Both the position numbers and the translations under genes were made by a program. Below are positions 38,548-48,153 of a stretch of 64,000 bases of DNA, piece by piece. The stretch covers positions 1,054,001-1,118,000 of the forward strand of contig CBDBZO010000006.1 in assembly GCA_965213595.1 (NCBI GenBank), written 5' to 3'. This DNA comes from JBCCFC01 sp965213595 (lineage in GTDB: Bacteria; Chloroflexota; Anaerolineae; Caldilineales; Caldilineaceae). Position 1 is the stretch's first letter. Each line of letters opens with the position of its first letter. Under the pieces are notes generated by a model. It was not told where the DNA came from, searched no databases, and saw nothing but the letters and a program-made list of their open reading frames with translations.

Positions 38548-38697
38548 CCGCGTAAGCCTGATTCCGCTCCCCAGGCGAATGGGCTCACCTCGCGCAGTTG
38601 CAAACTTGACTTTGACTGCAATACCCCAAATCAAAGTCTCTACCGGCTGTTTACATTCGTTTTTATTCTTCAACCACATAGCCAAAGGAGGACCACC

Positions 38698-40086
38698 GTG
38701 ACACTGAGTCGCAGAAATTTCCTGAAGATGACGGGCGCCGCCGTCGGCGTGAGCGCGCTGGCCGCGTGCGTGCCTGCCGTGCCGCAATCCGGCGCGGACG
38801 TGGAGGGCGAAGTCAGCACGCCCGCTGAGCCGGGCGCGCTGTGGGTGCTGCACAAGCAGGACTTCCACGACGGCTACAACGAGTTTCTCCGCGCGCACAT
38901 CGTCAGCTTTGCCGAGCAGAACGACCTGGAACTGGACGTTGCCTTTACCGCGGGCTTTGCGGGCACGGGCGCGGATATCCAAAAGGTGGCCGCCGCCGTG
39001 CAGGCCGGCGCTCCGCCCGATGTCTGGATCGACAACATCAACGTCTTCCAGCTGCGCCAGCTGGGCACGGTGCAGACGGTGAGCGACCTCGTTGCCGACG
39101 TGGTCGAACAGTACGGCGAGCCGACGCAGCGGCTGCAAAACGATACCTTCTTCGACGGCGAATACTACGCCGTGCCCTTCCACGTGCGCAGCGACGGCGG
39201 CTGGGCGCGCCAAGACATCTTCGACGCGGCGGGCATCGACATAACGGCGCTACGCACCTACGACGAGCTGCGCGAGGCAGCGCTCGAAGTCTCCGATCCG
39301 GCCAACGAAATCTGGGGCTGGGGCATGACCATCAACCGCTCCAACGACGGCGGCTACCTCGTCTCGCGCGTGCTCAACGGCTGGGGCGCGTTCTGGACGG
39401 ACGAGACGGGCGAAGTGGTAACCATCGACACACCCGAAGCCGTGGAGGCCGTGGAGTGGCTGGTGGACACCTACACCAACCCACAGTGGCAGGATATGCT
39501 GCCCACGGGCGTGATCAGCTGGACGGATACGGCGAATAACGAGGCCTACCTCGGCGGCACGATTGCGTACACACAAAACGCCGGCACCGTCTACGCCACC
39601 GCCGTGCGCGACGGACTGGAAGTCGCCGACCTGACAATTTACGACCCGCCCAAGGGTGGCCCTGCGCTCGAAAGCTTTAACGGACTGGGCGGTATGCACC
39701 ACCAGCTGATCGAGGGCGCGCCCAACCCCGACATGGCGCGCGAACTGATCCTGAGCTTCTTCACCGACGAGGTGCTCACCGATGTGTATGCCAACGCCGT
39801 GGCCTATGCCGTGCCCGCCTACGAAGGCATGTGGGAGTGGGAAGTCATCACGAGCAATCCCCTCAGCCTCGCCCAGCGCGAAGCCGCGCTGGACCCCACC
39901 GGCTGGAACGGCCTCGCCTTCCCCGGCCCCAACACGGCGCAGATGGGGGCGGTGAGCACGGGCAACATCCACACCGACATGGTCGGCAATGTTGTCAGCG
40001 GCCAGATGAGCGCGGCGGAGGCCGTGCAGAACGCCCACCAGCAGTCCGTGCAGATCTTCCAGGAATTTGGCGCAGCGGGCGAGTAA
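38698..40086 (+). CDS. ABC transporter solute-binding lipoprotein (family 1, sugar type)
   Basis: This 462-residue protein has a twin-arginine motif (SRRNFLK, residues 4-10) and a lipobox LAAC with Cys24, so it is likely exported folded and lipid-anchored. The mature part is a carbohydrate-type family 1 binding protein: EFLRAHIVSFAEQNDLELDV, IQKVAAAVQAGAPPDVWIDN, YYAVPFHVRSDGGWARQDIF and GGTIAYTQNAGTVYATAVRD. It should deliver an oligosaccharide or glycerol-phosphate-like solute to the permease encoded next. Starts with GTG after a strong AAAGGAGG site. The ligand is not predictable here. Confidence 0.9.
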   Translation: MTLSRRNFLKMTGAAVGVSALAACVPAVPQSGADVEGEVSTPAEPGALWVLHKQDFHDGYNEFLRAHIVSFAEQNDLELDVAFTAGFAGTGADIQKVAAAVQAGAPPDVWIDNINVFQLRQLGTVQTVSDLVADVVEQYGEPTQRLQNDTFFDGEYYAVPFHVRSDGGWARQDIFDAAGIDITALRTYDELREAALEVSDPANEIWGWGMTINRSNDGGYLVSRVLNGWGAFWTDETGEVVTIDTPEAVEAVEWLVDTYTNPQWQDMLPTGVISWTDTANNEAYLGGTIAYTQNAGTVYATAVRDGLEVADLTIYDPPKGGPALESFNGLGGMHHQLIEGAPNPDMARELILSFFTDEVLTDVYANAVAYAVPAYEGMWEWEVITSNPLSLAQREAALDPTGWNGLAFPGPNTAQMGAVSTGNIHTDMVGNVVSGQMSAAEAVQNAHQQSVQIFQEFGAAGE

Positions 40087-40089
40087 ACC

Positions 40090-40139
40090 GTAACGCGAAG
40101 CGCTGCTTCGCTCTGTTGCGAAGCAGCGCTTCGCGTTAC
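40090..40139. repeat. Perfect 22-bp hairpin of the GCGAAGCAGCGCTTCGC family between binding protein and permease
   Basis: Arms at 40090-40111 and 40118-40139 are perfectly complementary around TCTGTT. The hairpin begins 4 bp after the binding-protein stop and ends just before the permease ribosome-binding site (AAGGAGA). It could stabilise upstream mRNA and lower permease expression, as REP hairpins in malE-malF do. Confidence 0.8.
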
Positions 40140-40153
40140 AAGGAGACGGTCAC

Positions 40154-42139
40154 ATGAGCCAGACCACCATGGCAACCCCACGTGTGCGGGAGCGCACACA
40201 GCCGCGCAGCCTGCGCGTGTCGCTACAGCAGATTCTGGGCCGGGATTGGGCCTCGGCCTACGTCTTCGTGCTGCCCACGTTGATTCTGCTGGGCGGCTTG
40301 ATTGCGTATCCATTCCTCAACGCCGTCTACCTCAGCTTTACCAACACGGTGTCGCTGGAGACGGGGCCGTTTGTCGGCTTTCGCAACTATGAAATCCTCT
40401 GGCGCGACCGCAACTTCCGGCAGGCGGTGGGCAACACCTTTGAGTTCACGCTCTCCTCCGTCTTCTTCAAATTTTGGCTCGGGCTGCTCGCCGCCCTGCT
40501 CATCGACCGCTACCGCCGCTTCCGCGGCGTCCTCACCGGCGCCTTTCTGCTGCCCTGGATCGTCCCCTCGGTGGTGACGGCGCTGACGTGGCGCAACCTG
40601 CTCGACCCCGTCTACGGCGGCGTCAACCAGGCGCTGCTGCAGCTGGGTATCATCGAGCGCGGCTTTCCCTGGCTCGGCTCCTACGCCACGGCCATGCCCT
40701 CGGTGATCATGGTCAACGTCTGGCAGGGCATCCCCTTCTTCACGGTGATGATGCTGGCCGGGCTGAGTTCGATCAGCCAGGAGTATTACGAAGCCGCCCG
40801 CATCGATGGGGCCAACGCCTGGCGACTCTTCCTCAACGTCACCCTGCCCGGTCTGCGCTACGTGATCATCGTGGCCGTGCTGCTCTCCACGATCTGGACC
40901 TTTAACAGCTTTACCGAAGTCTTCCTGCTCACCAACGGCGGCCCCGCCGGGGCCACGCGGCTCTACTCGATTCTGTCGTGGGAATATGCGATCAGCGGTC
41001 TGCGCATTGGCGTGGGCGTGGCGGTGGCGGTCACCATGGCCCCGCTGCTGGCGATCTTCATCTTTTTCCTGGGGCGCTACATGTCTGCGGGCGGGCGCAT
41101 CGAGGAAGGCTCGGTCGCATCGCGCAAAAGCTGGGCCGACCACGTGCTGGACGTGATCGGCTGGCCGTTCAAGATGTTGCTACGGGGCTTTCTCTGGCTC
41201 TTTAACACGATCAACAACGCCGTCGAAACGGCCGTTGAAGGCGCGGGCAATGCGTGGAACCGCCGCTTTGTGGGCACGGACAACGCCAGCCTGGCGCGTG
41301 CCCGTCGCCGCACGGCGCGCTTTGGCAGCATCGTCGCCGCCGTGGCGCTGATTCTGCTGCTGCTCTTCGAGCTGACGCCCTTCTACTGGGTCGTGATCAC
41401 CGCCTTCAAGTCCACGCGCCAGTGGACGGCCTTCGAGTCCGTCTTCTGGCCGGACCCGTGGACGCTGGATCAGGTGCGCACGCTCTTTGGCCCCACGCGC
41501 TCGTTTGCGCTCTGGTATCGCAACACGGCGCTTGTGGCCGTTGTCAGCACGCTGCTGTCGGTAGTCGTGGCCTCGATGGGCGCGTATGGCTTGACGCGGC
41601 TGCGCTGGCGCGGCTCCAACCTTTTCGCCGGGCTGGTGCTGATTGCCTACCTGATGCCGCCGGTGCTGATGTTCATCCCCATCTACCAGATTTTCAGCGC
41701 CCTGCGCCTCACCAACAGCCTCGCCGGCCTGATGATTGCCTACCCCACCTTTGGCCTGCCCTTTGCGCTCTGGCTGATGATGGGCTACTACGCTTCCATC
41801 CCGCGCGAGCTGGAGGAGGCGGCGCTGATCGACGGCTGCAACTACTTCCAGGCCTGGTGGCGCGTTGTGCTGCCGCTGGCCGCGCCCGCGCTGCTGGCCG
41901 CCTCGCTCTTCTCGATTACGCAGGCGTGGAAGGAGTTTATCTTCGCCTTTGTCTTCCTCTCCAAAGAGCGGCTCTTCACCCTCTCCGTCGGCCTCGCGCA
42001 GATGATCATCGGCGACGTGCTGCCCTGGGGCGAGCTGATGGCCGCCTCGCTGCTGATGGCCATCCCCGTCGTGATCATCTACATGCTCGGCCAGCGCTTC
42101 ATGGTCGCTGGGCTGACGGCGGGCGCGGTGAAGGGGTAG
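40154..42139 (+). CDS. Fused ABC transporter permease (MalF-like plus MalG-like in one chain)
   Basis: This 661-residue protein contains two complete binding-protein-dependent permease domains. The N-half (about 25-320) has the EAA loop EYYEAARIDGANAWRLFLNV near residue 211. The C-half (about 390-655) has ELEEAALIDGCNYFQAWWRV near 551. A roughly 70-residue linker (GGRIEEGSVASRKSWADHVL ...) joins them. Sugar importers normally use two separate subunits, and no fusion break or frameshift is visible. No ATPase gene lies nearby, so a shared MsmX/UgpC-like ATPase elsewhere is expected. The start is coupled to the binding-protein gene through the hairpin element. Confidence 0.85.
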   Translation: MSQTTMATPRVRERTQPRSLRVSLQQILGRDWASAYVFVLPTLILLGGLIAYPFLNAVYLSFTNTVSLETGPFVGFRNYEILWRDRNFRQAVGNTFEFTLSSVFFKFWLGLLAALLIDRYRRFRGVLTGAFLLPWIVPSVVTALTWRNLLDPVYGGVNQALLQLGIIERGFPWLGSYATAMPSVIMVNVWQGIPFFTVMMLAGLSSISQEYYEAARIDGANAWRLFLNVTLPGLRYVIIVAVLLSTIWTFNSFTEVFLLTNGGPAGATRLYSILSWEYAISGLRIGVGVAVAVTMAPLLAIFIFFLGRYMSAGGRIEEGSVASRKSWADHVLDVIGWPFKMLLRGFLWLFNTINNAVETAVEGAGNAWNRRFVGTDNASLARARRRTARFGSIVAAVALILLLLFELTPFYWVVITAFKSTRQWTAFESVFWPDPWTLDQVRTLFGPTRSFALWYRNTALVAVVSTLLSVVVASMGAYGLTRLRWRGSNLFAGLVLIAYLMPPVLMFIPIYQIFSALRLTNSLAGLMIAYPTFGLPFALWLMMGYYASIPRELEEAALIDGCNYFQAWWRVVLPLAAPALLAASLFSITQAWKEFIFAFVFLSKERLFTLSVGLAQMIIGDVLPWGELMAASLLMAIPVVIIYMLGQRFMVAGLTAGAVKG

Positions 42140-42191
42140 GGTTTGCTCCACCAACCGGCTCAGGCCACCCGCAGCCGATCACCATCATAGC

Positions 42192-42224
42192 AAAAGGCCG
42201 ACGCTGCCAAAGCGTCGGCCTTTT
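42192..42224 (+). terminator. Intrinsic terminator of the ABC operon
   Basis: AAAAGGCCGACGCT, a GCCAA loop and AGCGTCGGCCTTTT form a 14-bp stem, 50 bp after the permease stop. The symmetric A and T runs may also stop the converging DUF1501 transcript. Confidence 0.85.
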
Positions 42225-42302
42225 GGGTTTGCAGGATGGCACTAGCGAAGACGATTCGTCGGTAGCGAACAGATTTTTCCCTGCGCTCGAAAGGACAGCG
42301 CC

Positions 42303-43784
42303 CTAATTGCTATCCACCAGCGGCAGGAAGACGCGCTCGCCCATCTCCGGGTTGCTGGGGTCGCTCGGATTGCCGCTGCCCGGAGGCGTGGGCATGGTCG
42401 GGTTGGTCGGGTCGACGGGGTCGACCGGGTCGATGGGGATGGTGCCGCCTGGGCCGGGCGTGGGGATCGGCTCCGGCGTAGTAACGGGAACCGGCTCCGT
42501 CGCGTCATAGTTGGGCGGGAGATCCGCGCCCTCGACGATGCCGAGCGGCTGGTAATCGCGGTAGTTCGGGAAAATCGTGCCGAGGTTGGGGTTGGCCAGC
42601 CGGCGAATCAGCACCTCGCTGAGCACCTGCCGGTAGTCCGTGGTGATCGCGAGGTCGCGCCCCTGGTAGAGGTCATCCCCCGTGAGGCCGGGCCACGGCC
42701 CCGCGACCTGCCCCCCCTTGACGTTGCCGCCCATTACCATCATCACGTTGCCGTGGCCGTGATCCGTGCCGCGGCTGCCGTTTTCCTGCACGGTGCGCCC
42801 AAACTCGCTCATCACCACCACCGTGAGCTTCTGGGTGTAGTCGTTGCCGGAGGTGTTGAGGTCGGCGTAAAAGGCCCTGAGCGCCTGCGTGACTTCGCCG
42901 ATTTTGTTGGCAAAGTAGCCGCCGCCCTCGTCGCCCTGGTAATCGTGGGTGTCCCAGCCGCCAATATCGATGGTGGCGACGCGCAGGCCGAGCTGGAGCT
43001 TGATCACCTGGGCCACGGTCTTGAGGTTGCTGGAAAAGCTGCCGTTGGGGTAGTCCGCGCCGTTTTCGGGCGTGTAGTCGCCGGGGTTGGCCGCCTCGAT
43101 CACGTCGATGGCGTCCAGCGTTTGCAGCCCCGCTTCGTGCAGCCAGCTGTCGCCGTTGTACATGCGGCGCAGCCCCTGTCGCTGGCCCGGCGCATACTTG
43201 CCGTCGCCGCCAAAGTTAAAGCTCTTGGGGCTCGTCATGCCGATGGCCTCGCGGCTGCCGATCAGCGATGTCGGCTGCAGGTTGCCCGCCGCCACCGCCG
43301 GCATGATCACGGACTGCGGCGTCTCAATCGTTTGCAGGTAGCGCGCCAGCCAGCCGCTCGATGTGGATTTGGATTCGGGCGTGCCCAGCTCCATGTACTG
43401 CATCGCGTCAAAGTGGCTGCGCGTGTCGTTCGTCAGCCCCGCGGCGTGGATAAAGCCAAAGTTGCCCTGCTGGTACAAATCCATGATCGGCGCGCCCGCC
43501 GGGTGCAGGCCAAAGCGATCGTCCAGCCGCAGCAGGCCGTTTTCGCCGCTGGTGGGAATCACCAGCCGGTCGCGCTTGTCCTCGTAGGCACCGCGGTCCG
43601 CCCCCCCCATCGGCGCGACAATGCTCAAGCCGTCCACGCCGCCGCGCAAAAAGATCACGACCAGCTTCTCCTGGTCCGGCTCATCGTTGGCGCTGCCCAG
43701 CGCAATGTAGTTCAGCCGCGAGCCCGCCATGGCCGCGATCGCCGCCGAGCAGCCCACCATAAATGAGCGTCGATTTAAGTTCAT
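42303..43784 (-). CDS. DUF1501 family Tat-exported protein
   Basis: I choose ATG at 43784 (MNLNRRSFMVGCSAAIAAMA, 493 aa), with GAGGAAA just upstream. The twin-arginine signal NRRSFM is followed by the DUF1501 core: VVIFLRGGVDGLSIVAPMGG (about 42-61), RLDDRFGLHPAGAPIMDLYQ, NFGFIHAAGLTNDTRSHFDA, TIDIGGWDTHDYQGDEGG and MSEFGRTVQENGSRGTDHGH (about 323-342). The fold is related to the alkaline phosphatase/sulfatase group, but function is unproven. A Pro/Thr/Gly-rich tail (TTPEPIPTPGPGGTIPIDPV) ends the protein. DUF1501 and DUF1800 genes typically occur as a pair, as here. Confidence 0.9.
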   Translation of the reverse strand: MNLNRRSFMVGCSAAIAAMAGSRLNYIALGSANDEPDQEKLVVIFLRGGVDGLSIVAPMGGADRGAYEDKRDRLVIPTSGENGLLRLDDRFGLHPAGAPIMDLYQQGNFGFIHAAGLTNDTRSHFDAMQYMELGTPESKSTSSGWLARYLQTIETPQSVIMPAVAAGNLQPTSLIGSREAIGMTSPKSFNFGGDGKYAPGQRQGLRRMYNGDSWLHEAGLQTLDAIDVIEAANPGDYTPENGADYPNGSFSSNLKTVAQVIKLQLGLRVATIDIGGWDTHDYQGDEGGGYFANKIGEVTQALRAFYADLNTSGNDYTQKLTVVVMSEFGRTVQENGSRGTDHGHGNVMMVMGGNVKGGQVAGPWPGLTGDDLYQGRDLAITTDYRQVLSEVLIRRLANPNLGTIFPNYRDYQPLGIVEGADLPPNYDATEPVPVTTPEPIPTPGPGGTIPIDPVDPVDPTNPTMPTPPGSGNPSDPSNPEMGERVFLPLVDSN

Positions 43785-43932
43785 GAGAGTTTCCTCGTAA
43801 AAATAGTTGTCAAGTTGCGGCATACAGCCGCGTTAACTCAGGGAATTGAGATTGGAGATTAGAGATCGGACGGCTCGTCCAACCAACCAATCTCTAATCT
43901 CAATTCTCCAATCTCCAATCTCTCCTCTTCCC

Positions 43933-45795
43933 CTACCGCCACTGAAACGAGGGCGACATCAAAATCAGCGCGACCACGTGGCGCAGGCGTTCGCTGATCC
44001 AATCCTCCGGCAGGTCGAAATTTTCGTTGCGCCCCTCGGCCAGGAAGTTGACCACGGGCTGGCGCTCGTTGTCCGGCAGGCGATAGCCCAGCAGCCGCCG
44101 CGACCACCAGTCGACGACCTGTAGCGGCGTGCGCTGCGAAGCGGGCATCTGCGCCATCAGGTCGACGCGCCGGTCGGGCTTGTCGTTGTCGTCCGTCTTG
44201 GGGTAGCGCCAGCCCAGCATCCAGTTGACAAAGCGCCAGCGCTGCAAAATCGGCATGGTGCTGGACCAATCCTCCTTGACGTCCGGATAGCCGTCGGGGG
44301 CCTGCCACTGAAAAATCTTTTGGCCCATGTCGTCGTAGTTGTAGAAGAATTGGTTGTCCTCCGGCGAAAAATCCACGCCCGTGGCGCGGAGAGCCCCCAG
44401 CGCCACCTCCAGCGGTCGCTTGATCTTCTGCCCCCAAATTAGGCGGAACTCTTCCGAGAGCAAGATGGTGCGCACCACCTGCTTGAGCTGGTCGCCCGCC
44501 TGCTGATTGGCGCGGAAGACGTTGGCCGCCGCCGTCACCACCGAATCGGGCGGATTGTCGCTGATGAGGCGGCGGCAGAGCTTGCGCGCGACGTAGGTCG
44601 CCGTGCCGGGGTGGAAGGCCACGAGGTCGAGCACCTCCTCGCCCTCGCGGATGGGGCTGCCCGGCTCGAAAATTTCGCGGCCAAAGACGAGCTTTTGGAA
44701 GCGGAAGTGGTCGTCTTCGTCGAACTTAAACGCGCCCGTGTCGCGGTCCACCTGCCAGCCGGTGAAGCAGGTCGTCGCACCGTAGACGTCGGCATCGACG
44801 TAGCCCGCCTCGTAAACCCGCGAGCCATCCTCCGCATAGGCGGGCGAATTGCGACCGGGATCGACGCCCCAGTAATTTTCCGCGCCAAGCGCGTGCAGCT
44901 CAAAGAGCTCGCGCGCATAGTTTTCATTGGGGTCCGCGCCCGTGTTGGAGATATTGTCCAGGTAGTAGAGCATGGCCGGGCTTTTGGCCACCGCGCCCAG
45001 CATTTGGCGAAAATTGCCCAGCGCATGTTTGCGGATGACTTCCTGGTCGTAGTGCACCCACACCGGGGCCGCCCAGTAGTCCCAGCCGTAGATGTTGAAG
45101 TGGTTGTGCCAAAAGTCGGCGAGCACTTCCTGGAGCTGGCGCTTGCTGTAGACGCCGCGCAGCAGCGTGGCCCGCGTGACTTCGCGAATGGGCTGCGTGC
45201 GCTCGTCGTAGCTCTCCTCGTTTACAATGTGATCTTGCCACAGCTTGGGCAGCGACTTGCCCAGCGTGTTCCAGTTGTAGCTGGCCAGCAGCGCCTCAAA
45301 CGCGCTGTCGTCAATGGAATCCGGGTTGGTCTGCTGCTCGACGTAGGCCTCCAGCCGCTTTTCGGGCGTATCGCCCAGTTCGTTAAAGGCCTTTAGATCA
45401 CCGGCGCGCGGCCCAAAGGCCATGCGGTTGAGCGCAATGATGGCTACGTCCGGACGCGGCGGCAGGTTCTGGCTGGCCGTAACGTCCGCCGCCCGCAGAG
45501 CGGGCTGGCCCGCCTTGCGCATGGCCGGCACGTCCGCGGTTGGTGCATCCTGGGCATGGGCCGGTCGCGAAACGGCCGTCATCGCCGCGCCGCCCAGCAG
45601 TGCCCCGCCCGCCGCGCCGCGCAACAGCCCCCGGCGCGACACGCCGCGCGCTTTGCCCGTCGCGGCGTTCATCGTGGCAAGGTAGTCGGTGCAGGCGGTC
45701 GGCTGACGGGTGGCTTGTTCGGTCTCCGTTGCCTCCGCCGCCGTTGCTTCTACCACCGCAGCGGAACCGGGACGGGGAATCTGTTTCTCTTGCAT
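43933..45795 (-). CDS. DUF1800 family Tat-exported protein
   Basis: This 620-residue protein is the upstream partner of DUF1501. The start at 45795 has an AGAGG site 7 bp before it, yet the twin-arginine signal (VSRRGLLRGAAGGALLGGAA) begins only at residue 52, so there is an unusually long n-region. The DUF1800 core shows ALNRMAFGPRAGDLKAFNEL, LADFWHNHFNIYG, GADPNENYARELFELHALG, CFTGWQVDRDTGAFKFDEDD and KLCRRLISDNPPDSVV. Function of the family is unknown; cell-surface or secreted roles are assumed. The two genes are separated by about 150 bp. Confidence 0.9.
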   Translation of the reverse strand: MQEKQIPRPGSAAVVEATAAEATETEQATRQPTACTDYLATMNAATGKARGVSRRGLLRGAAGGALLGGAAMTAVSRPAHAQDAPTADVPAMRKAGQPALRAADVTASQNLPPRPDVAIIALNRMAFGPRAGDLKAFNELGDTPEKRLEAYVEQQTNPDSIDDSAFEALLASYNWNTLGKSLPKLWQDHIVNEESYDERTQPIREVTRATLLRGVYSKRQLQEVLADFWHNHFNIYGWDYWAAPVWVHYDQEVIRKHALGNFRQMLGAVAKSPAMLYYLDNISNTGADPNENYARELFELHALGAENYWGVDPGRNSPAYAEDGSRVYEAGYVDADVYGATTCFTGWQVDRDTGAFKFDEDDHFRFQKLVFGREIFEPGSPIREGEEVLDLVAFHPGTATYVARKLCRRLISDNPPDSVVTAAANVFRANQQAGDQLKQVVRTILLSEEFRLIWGQKIKRPLEVALGALRATGVDFSPEDNQFFYNYDDMGQKIFQWQAPDGYPDVKEDWSSTMPILQRWRFVNWMLGWRYPKTDDNDKPDRRVDLMAQMPASQRTPLQVVDWWSRRLLGYRLPDNERQPVVNFLAEGRNENFDLPEDWISERLRHVVALILMSPSFQWR

Positions 45796-46594
45796 GTTTG
45801 CCTCTCAAATAAAAATGCGAATGGTCGGTCAGTCGGCTGGTCGACGCCGTGCGTAAACGTGTGCCGCAGCAAAATAATACGCAGCGACCATAACCACACG
45901 TGAGTCATCACGCAGGTCGTCACGCGGGTCGTCGATCCCGTGCAGTGGATTTTCTTTTTGTGGCGGCAATGGGAGGGGGTAATGAAGAAGTTGGGCAAAC
46001 TATATCACAACAAAAGGCAGCTTGCTTTGTGTCTACGGTTCGCGCGCGACACGATTACGCTACGCTCGGTTGGGCGCAATTCCCACGCAAGCAAAAACGG
46101 GAGCAGCCTTGGCTGCTCCCGCAAGAGAGGGTGATGGGTGAATCTTGTCCCATGCTCCGGCAGATTAAGAAAATCGGCTCTCTGAGCTTTTGTAGGGTGG
46201 GAGCGCAAGGCTCACTCGACCGACGATGCGTCGCACTTTCCAAAGTGCGTCGCACGTTTGATGAGCTTCCCCCGGCCCGGCTTATCGATCAATCGGATGT
46301 GCGACGCACTGCGGAAGGTGCAATGCACGTTGGTCGCTTATCCGTTGTTAATTGCTTAGGCTAATCTAGGGAATTACCTATACCAGGGTAACCGATACCA
46401 GGGTAACCGATGTTGGAGGTGCGACGCACCTTCTGAGGTGCGTCGCACCTTCATCTCAATCAGTCGTGGTATATTGGAGTTGTTCCCAATTAAGTTTTTG
46501 CCAGAGTGAGCGAACAATCCGCTCCCTGATTAGATGTTACACCAATTGTCTGTCCAAGCTGCGTGTTCGCATACGTGAAGCGATGGGGACATTC
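45796..46594. other. Non-coding region with palindromes of the GTGCGACGCACC family
   Basis: No gene is convincing. A GGGAGCAGCC/GGCTGCTCCC hairpin sits at 46099-46120. Three palindromes (46227-46255, 46299-46328 and 46418-46449) match those inside the element at 18671-18863. A 15-bp unit (ATACCAGGGTAACCG) is repeated twice at 46379-46410. Confidence 0.6.
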
Positions 46595-46659
46595 GGCCTC
46601 ACCCCCTCCACGCGGGTTCTACGCCAACGAGCCAGGTGAAGCCCCCTCTCCACGCGTGG

Positions 46660-48153
46660 CTTAGCTTTACCCATAAGTATCAGGGGGGTGAAAAGCGAGA
46701 TAGGCTTGGGCAATGTCCTGGAGGCGCTGCCAGCCGCGCCAGAGGACGGTGGGGCCAGGCTGGCCATCGTGCTTGCGAGCCAGAAAGCCGCCGAGTTGAG
46801 CAATCCAGTTCACGGCTTCCTGGACAGTGGGGCAGTGGTCTGGCGGAAGGGGTCGCTGGTGGACAAAGTGGTAAAGGGCCTGGAGCTCGTGCTCGGCCAG
46901 GCAGGCGGTGGCCGGGGCGTCGGGGTCGGTGCGGGCGAGATGGGTGAGCCAGAAGAGATGCCAGGCAATGATGGTGTAAAGCGCAATCAAGGGCTGGAGC
47001 CGCTCCGCTTTGGCCAGTTGAGCGTGCTCAATGCGGCAGCCGGACTTGAGGATTTTGTGCAGGATTTCGATGCGCCAGCGCAGGCCATACCAGCGGATGC
47101 GCTCGACGGCCTGGTCAAAGTCGCAGACGGGCACGGTGGTAAGCAGGAGCCAGCCGAGCGGGTCGGCGTCGGCGGGGGGGTCGACCTCCTCGACCAGAAG
47201 GCCGTAGAGCGCCAGCGGCTTGTGGGTGGCGCGCAGGCGCTTGGGCGGCTTGAGCGAGAGCGAGGTGAAGCGCACGGCCACCGTGGCCTCGCGGGCGGCG
47301 CGACCGGGGCGGGCGCGCACCTGCACCTGGAGCTCGCCCGCGGCGGGTTGGTTGCGCAGCACCTCCCAGAGCAGCCCCACCTCCGGTTCAGCCAGCGCGC
47401 GGTTCTGCGCAGCGCGCACCAGCAGGTCGGTTTTCAGCTGCTTGGCTTCGGCAAAGAGCTCGAAGACGTCGGCCTCGCTGTCGCCCACGTGAATCAACTG
47501 TGTCCCGTCTGGCTTGTCCGCTTCGCTTTGGCGCAGGCCAACCAGCCACTTGTTGCTCTCTTTCTCTGCGATGGGCAGCTGCCGTCGCTCATCGGGCGTC
47601 AACTGGCGCGCCGCCTCGTTGCGAGCCCACAGCTGCTGGCTCAGCACGCCCAGCGGCAGACCGTCCAGCGTGACCGCCAAACTGCTGTGCATCAGCAGCC
47701 CCAGACCGGGCTGCTCGCTCGTGCCAATCGGCCCCAGCCCCTCGGTCTGCGGGTGCTGGCTGTAGTCCAAAAAGCTTGTATCGTGCACCACCAGGCAGCG
47801 CGCGTGTCCGGCCATCCGCTCACGCGTCCGCTGCTGGTGGGGCTTGAGAATCTGCTCAGGCGTCGTCTTCTGGTTGCCAAACAAGTTGTAGGTCGCTTTC
47901 GTGTCCGCCCACTCATCGCACGCCTCGTTGACCGAGGCGCTGGGCCTGGCCGCCAGCTTGGCCCCGCTGTCCAGCAGCCGCCAGTCCAGCCGCGCATCGC
48001 CCAGCGAGACACTGCCCAGTTCGTCAGCCACCCAACTGCTATCCAGTCGTTCTTGTCTTAGCATCTTTGGCCTCCTTTCCCTTGCTTGATGCCTACTTTA
48101 CCAAACTTTTGTCCCTACCGATACCCCCCTCCCTACTTGTGGGTAAAGCTAAG
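46660..48153. mobile_element. IS4-family (Tn5/IS50-like) insertion sequence, 1,494 bp
   Basis: Terminal inverted repeats: CTTAGCTTTACCCATAAGTA at the left and the complement of TACTTGTGGGTAAAGCTAAG at the right, differing at one position over the first 20 bp. A 10-bp target duplication CCACGCGTGG flanks it (46650-46659 and 48154-48163). It contains one complete transposase gene and appears intact and potentially active. Confidence 0.9.
46667..48064 (-). CDS. IS4-family transposase
   Basis: This 465-residue DDE transposase fills the insertion sequence. The catalytic triad is visible: Asp95 in VVHDTSF, Asp195 in HVGDSEADV and Glu333 in the YREK signature, where Tyr326, Arg329, Glu333 and Lys340 have exactly the spacing Y-2-R-3-E-6-K. 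The N-terminal SLGDARLDWRLLDSGAKLA and ACDEWADTKATYNLFGN segments match the DNA-binding part of Tn5-type enzymes. No frameshift or stop interrupts it. It should act in cis on its own ends and could act in trans on the 216-bp derivative at 62731. Confidence 0.95.
   Translation of the reverse strand: MLRQERLDSSWVADELGSVSLGDARLDWRLLDSGAKLAARPSASVNEACDEWADTKATYNLFGNQKTTPEQILKPHQQRTRERMAGHARCLVVHDTSFLDYSQHPQTEGLGPIGTSEQPGLGLLMHSSLAVTLDGLPLGVLSQQLWARNEAARQLTPDERRQLPIAEKESNKWLVGLRQSEADKPDGTQLIHVGDSEADVFELFAEAKQLKTDLLVRAAQNRALAEPEVGLLWEVLRNQPAAGELQVQVRARPGRAAREATVAVRFTSLSLKPPKRLRATHKPLALYGLLVEEVDPPADADPLGWLLLTTVPVCDFDQAVERIRWYGLRWRIEILHKILKSGCRIEHAQLAKAERLQPLIALYTIIAWHLFWLTHLARTDPDAPATACLAEHELQALYHFVHQRPLPPDHCPTVQEAVNWIAQLGGFLARKHDGQPGPTVLWRGWQRLQDIAQAYLAFHPPDTYG

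Larger units (their letters stand above)
38218..38697. other. Regulatory and repeat region before the ABC transporter
   Basis: It contains the right 78-bp repeat, a small GCCTCGCG/CGCGAGGC hairpin at 38405-38430, a strong promoter at 38519-38547 and a roughly 145-nt leader. No gene is visible. Confidence 0.6.

Noticed and set aside
46688..48061. A 457-codon plus-strand frame inside the IS
   Set aside because: It is the complement of the transposase gene, which carries the DDE and YREK signatures.
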